Assembly (NCBI GenBank): GCA_017548175.1
Contig: JAFYMZ010000080.1
Location: 1 to 6,284, forward strand
DNA length: 6,284 nt
From: Clostridia bacterium
GTDB lineage: Bacteria; Bacillota_A; Clostridia; Oscillospirales; Butyricicoccaceae
Reading direction: 5' to 3'
Made by a program: the position numbers and the translations under genes. Below the pieces are notes generated by a model. It worked only from the letters and a program-made list of their open reading frames with translations, was not told the DNA's origin and ran no database searches. Numbering within the stretch: the first letter of the stretch is position 1; the number at the start of each line of letters is the position of its first letter. Shown piece after piece: positions 5,933 through 6,284 of this stretch.

Positions 5933-5961
5933 ATTATTGCAAAAAAAGGCTCTTTTCGCAA
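5933..5961 (-). promoter_or_regulatory. Candidate promoter for nnrD
   Basis: On the - strand, TTGCGA (5961-5956) and AATAAT (5938-5933) have a 17-base spacer. The -10 matches five of six consensus bases and the -35 four of six. It lies about 75 bases upstream of the GTG start, in the region shared with the divergent rpmG promoter. Several A/T runs make chance matches likely, so this is tentative. Confidence 0.4.
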
Positions 5962-5982
5962 GCAAAAAAGTGAAAATAGTAC

Positions 5983-6011
5983 TTGACCTCGGGTATAAAT
6001 TGTGGTATTCT
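5983..6011 (+). promoter_or_regulatory. Sigma-A promoter for rpmG-secE
   Basis: TTGACC (5983-5988), a 17-base spacer and TATTCT (6006-6011) give five of six and four of six consensus matches with ideal spacing. The expected start is about 6017-6018, leaving a leader of roughly 84 bases before rpmG. Confidence 0.7.
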
Positions 6012-6018
6012 AATTTTA

Positions 6019-6077
6019 CCTGTCAGGGTCTTTTTTTTATGCCCTATTCAGGGAGGCAATAGGGTCGCAACGCGACC
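6019..6077 (+). promoter_or_regulatory. Structured rpmG leader with competing hairpins and a U8 run
   Basis: Three pairings are visible. The first joins CCTG/CAGG (6019-6022/6049-6052) enclosing AGGG/CCCT (6025-6028/6042-6045). The second is CCCTATT/AATAGGG (6042-6048/6058-6064) with a nine-base loop. The third is GGTCGC/GCGACC (6063-6068/6072-6077) with a three-base loop. The second excludes the first and overlaps the third by two bases. Eight T at 6031-6038 lie within the first structure's loop. An ATG at 6039 opens a seven-codon frame (MPYSGRQ) closing with TAG at 6060-6062, and AGGG lies ten bases before it. This could be a translation- or protein-responsive attenuator, but it does not match a leader family I can name. 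Confidence 0.35.
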
Positions 6078-6100
6078 GAATTTAAAAGGAGGTGCCGAAA

Positions 6101-6250
6101 ATGCGCGTTAAGGTTACGTTAGCGTGTACGGAATGCAAGCAGAGAAATTACAACACGGCCAAGAACAAGAAGAACACGCCTGACCGTCTTGAAATGAACA
6201 AGTACTGTCCTTTCTGCAGAAAGCACACCTTACACAGAGAAACCAAGTAA
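6101..6250 (+). CDS. rpmG: 50S ribosomal protein L33, zinc-binding form
   Basis: Small protein of the large ribosomal subunit, located near the E site. At 49 residues it has the full usual length. Two CXXC pairs, C9/C12 and C36/C39, form the zinc ribbon of the C+ type. The order [12 protein letters not shown], then [17 protein letters not shown], then [16 protein letters not shown] is typical of Firmicutes L33. AAAGGAGGT at 6085-6093 with a seven-base spacer makes the ATG at 6101 certain. It is followed 16 bases later by the presumed secE, the usual Bacillota order rpmG-secE-nusG-rplK. This is a vertically inherited housekeeping locus and good evidence that the right-hand part belongs to a Bacillota chromosome. 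Confidence 0.97.
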   Translation: MRVKVTLACTECKQRNYNTAKNKKNTPDRLEMNKYCPFCRKHTLHRETK

Positions 6251-6266
6251 GGAAAGAGGTGCACTG

Positions 6267-6284
6267 ATGGCAGAAGAGAACAAG
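6267..6284 (+). CDS. secE: Probable SecE preprotein translocase subunit, first six codons only
   Basis: ATG at 6267 opens MAEENK and runs off the window. AAAGAGGTG lies a few bases upstream as ribosome site, 16 bases after the rpmG stop. The acidic/lysine-rich start fits the cytoplasmic N-terminus of SecE, the small membrane subunit of SecYEG, but the call rests mainly on the conserved rpmG-secE-nusG order. Six residues cannot prove the family. Confidence 0.6.

Noticed and set aside
5937..5961. Weak hairpin TTGC-AAAA/TTTT-GCAA between the nnrD and rpmG promoters
   Set aside because: Mostly A-T pairs with a bulge; it is more simply explained by A/T runs common in promoter regions.
5077..5986. 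Two overlapping + strand open frames of about 280-290 codons opposite nnrD
   Set aside because: They are antisense to a complete, well-matched nnrD, lack ribosome sites and read as biased-composition protein.

Overview
The window joins two pieces of DNA that appear to come from different bacterial phyla. Positions 1 to about 844-854 look like Bacteroidota (Bacteroidales): the 3' end of a polyferredoxin gene, followed by a twin-arginine lipoprotein-type aldo/keto reductase with no Shine-Dalgarno sequence. From about 844-854 to 6284 the sequence looks like a GC-rich gut Clostridia/Oscillospiraceae-type Bacillota genome, with strong AAAGGAGG-like ribosome sites, GC-rich third codon positions and typical Firmicute gene order. 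The break falls inside two genes at once. The reductase, on the + strand, loses everything after its FDTSPA motif. A sugar kinase, on the - strand, loses its last roughly 80 residues. The two meet across a short stretch (844-854) that fits both reading frames. The most economical explanation is a chimeric contig or chimeric clone joined by microhomology.

The right-hand part is ordinary and coherent. A leftward operon runs mscS (4099-3302), a uridine-kinase-like P-loop kinase (3265-2342), murQ (2339-1494) and a MurK-like BadF-family amino-sugar kinase (1494 to the break). The last three genes are tightly packed. MurQ with the MurK-like kinase gives the core of cytoplasmic MurNAc recovery: MurNAc is phosphorylated, then its lactyl ether is removed to give GlcNAc-6-phosphate. 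Upstream, also leftward, lies a LysE/ArgO-type amino-acid exporter (4885-4280) with its own near-consensus promoter and a terminator hairpin. Next comes nnrD (5859-4963), the ADP/ATP-dependent NAD(P)H-hydrate dehydratase of metabolite repair. A divergent intergenic region (5860-6100) then leads into the rightward rpmG-secE ribosomal protein/translocase unit, of which only the first six secE codons are inside the window.

I found no CRISPR array, tRNA, rRNA, insertion sequence, phage gene or defence system. The points worth a second look are the chimeric junction, a structured 5' leader with a possible seven-codon upstream ORF before rpmG, a variant active-site loop in MurQ, and the unusual partner genes of the MurNAc-recovery pair. 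I see no convincing evidence of a new biological system.
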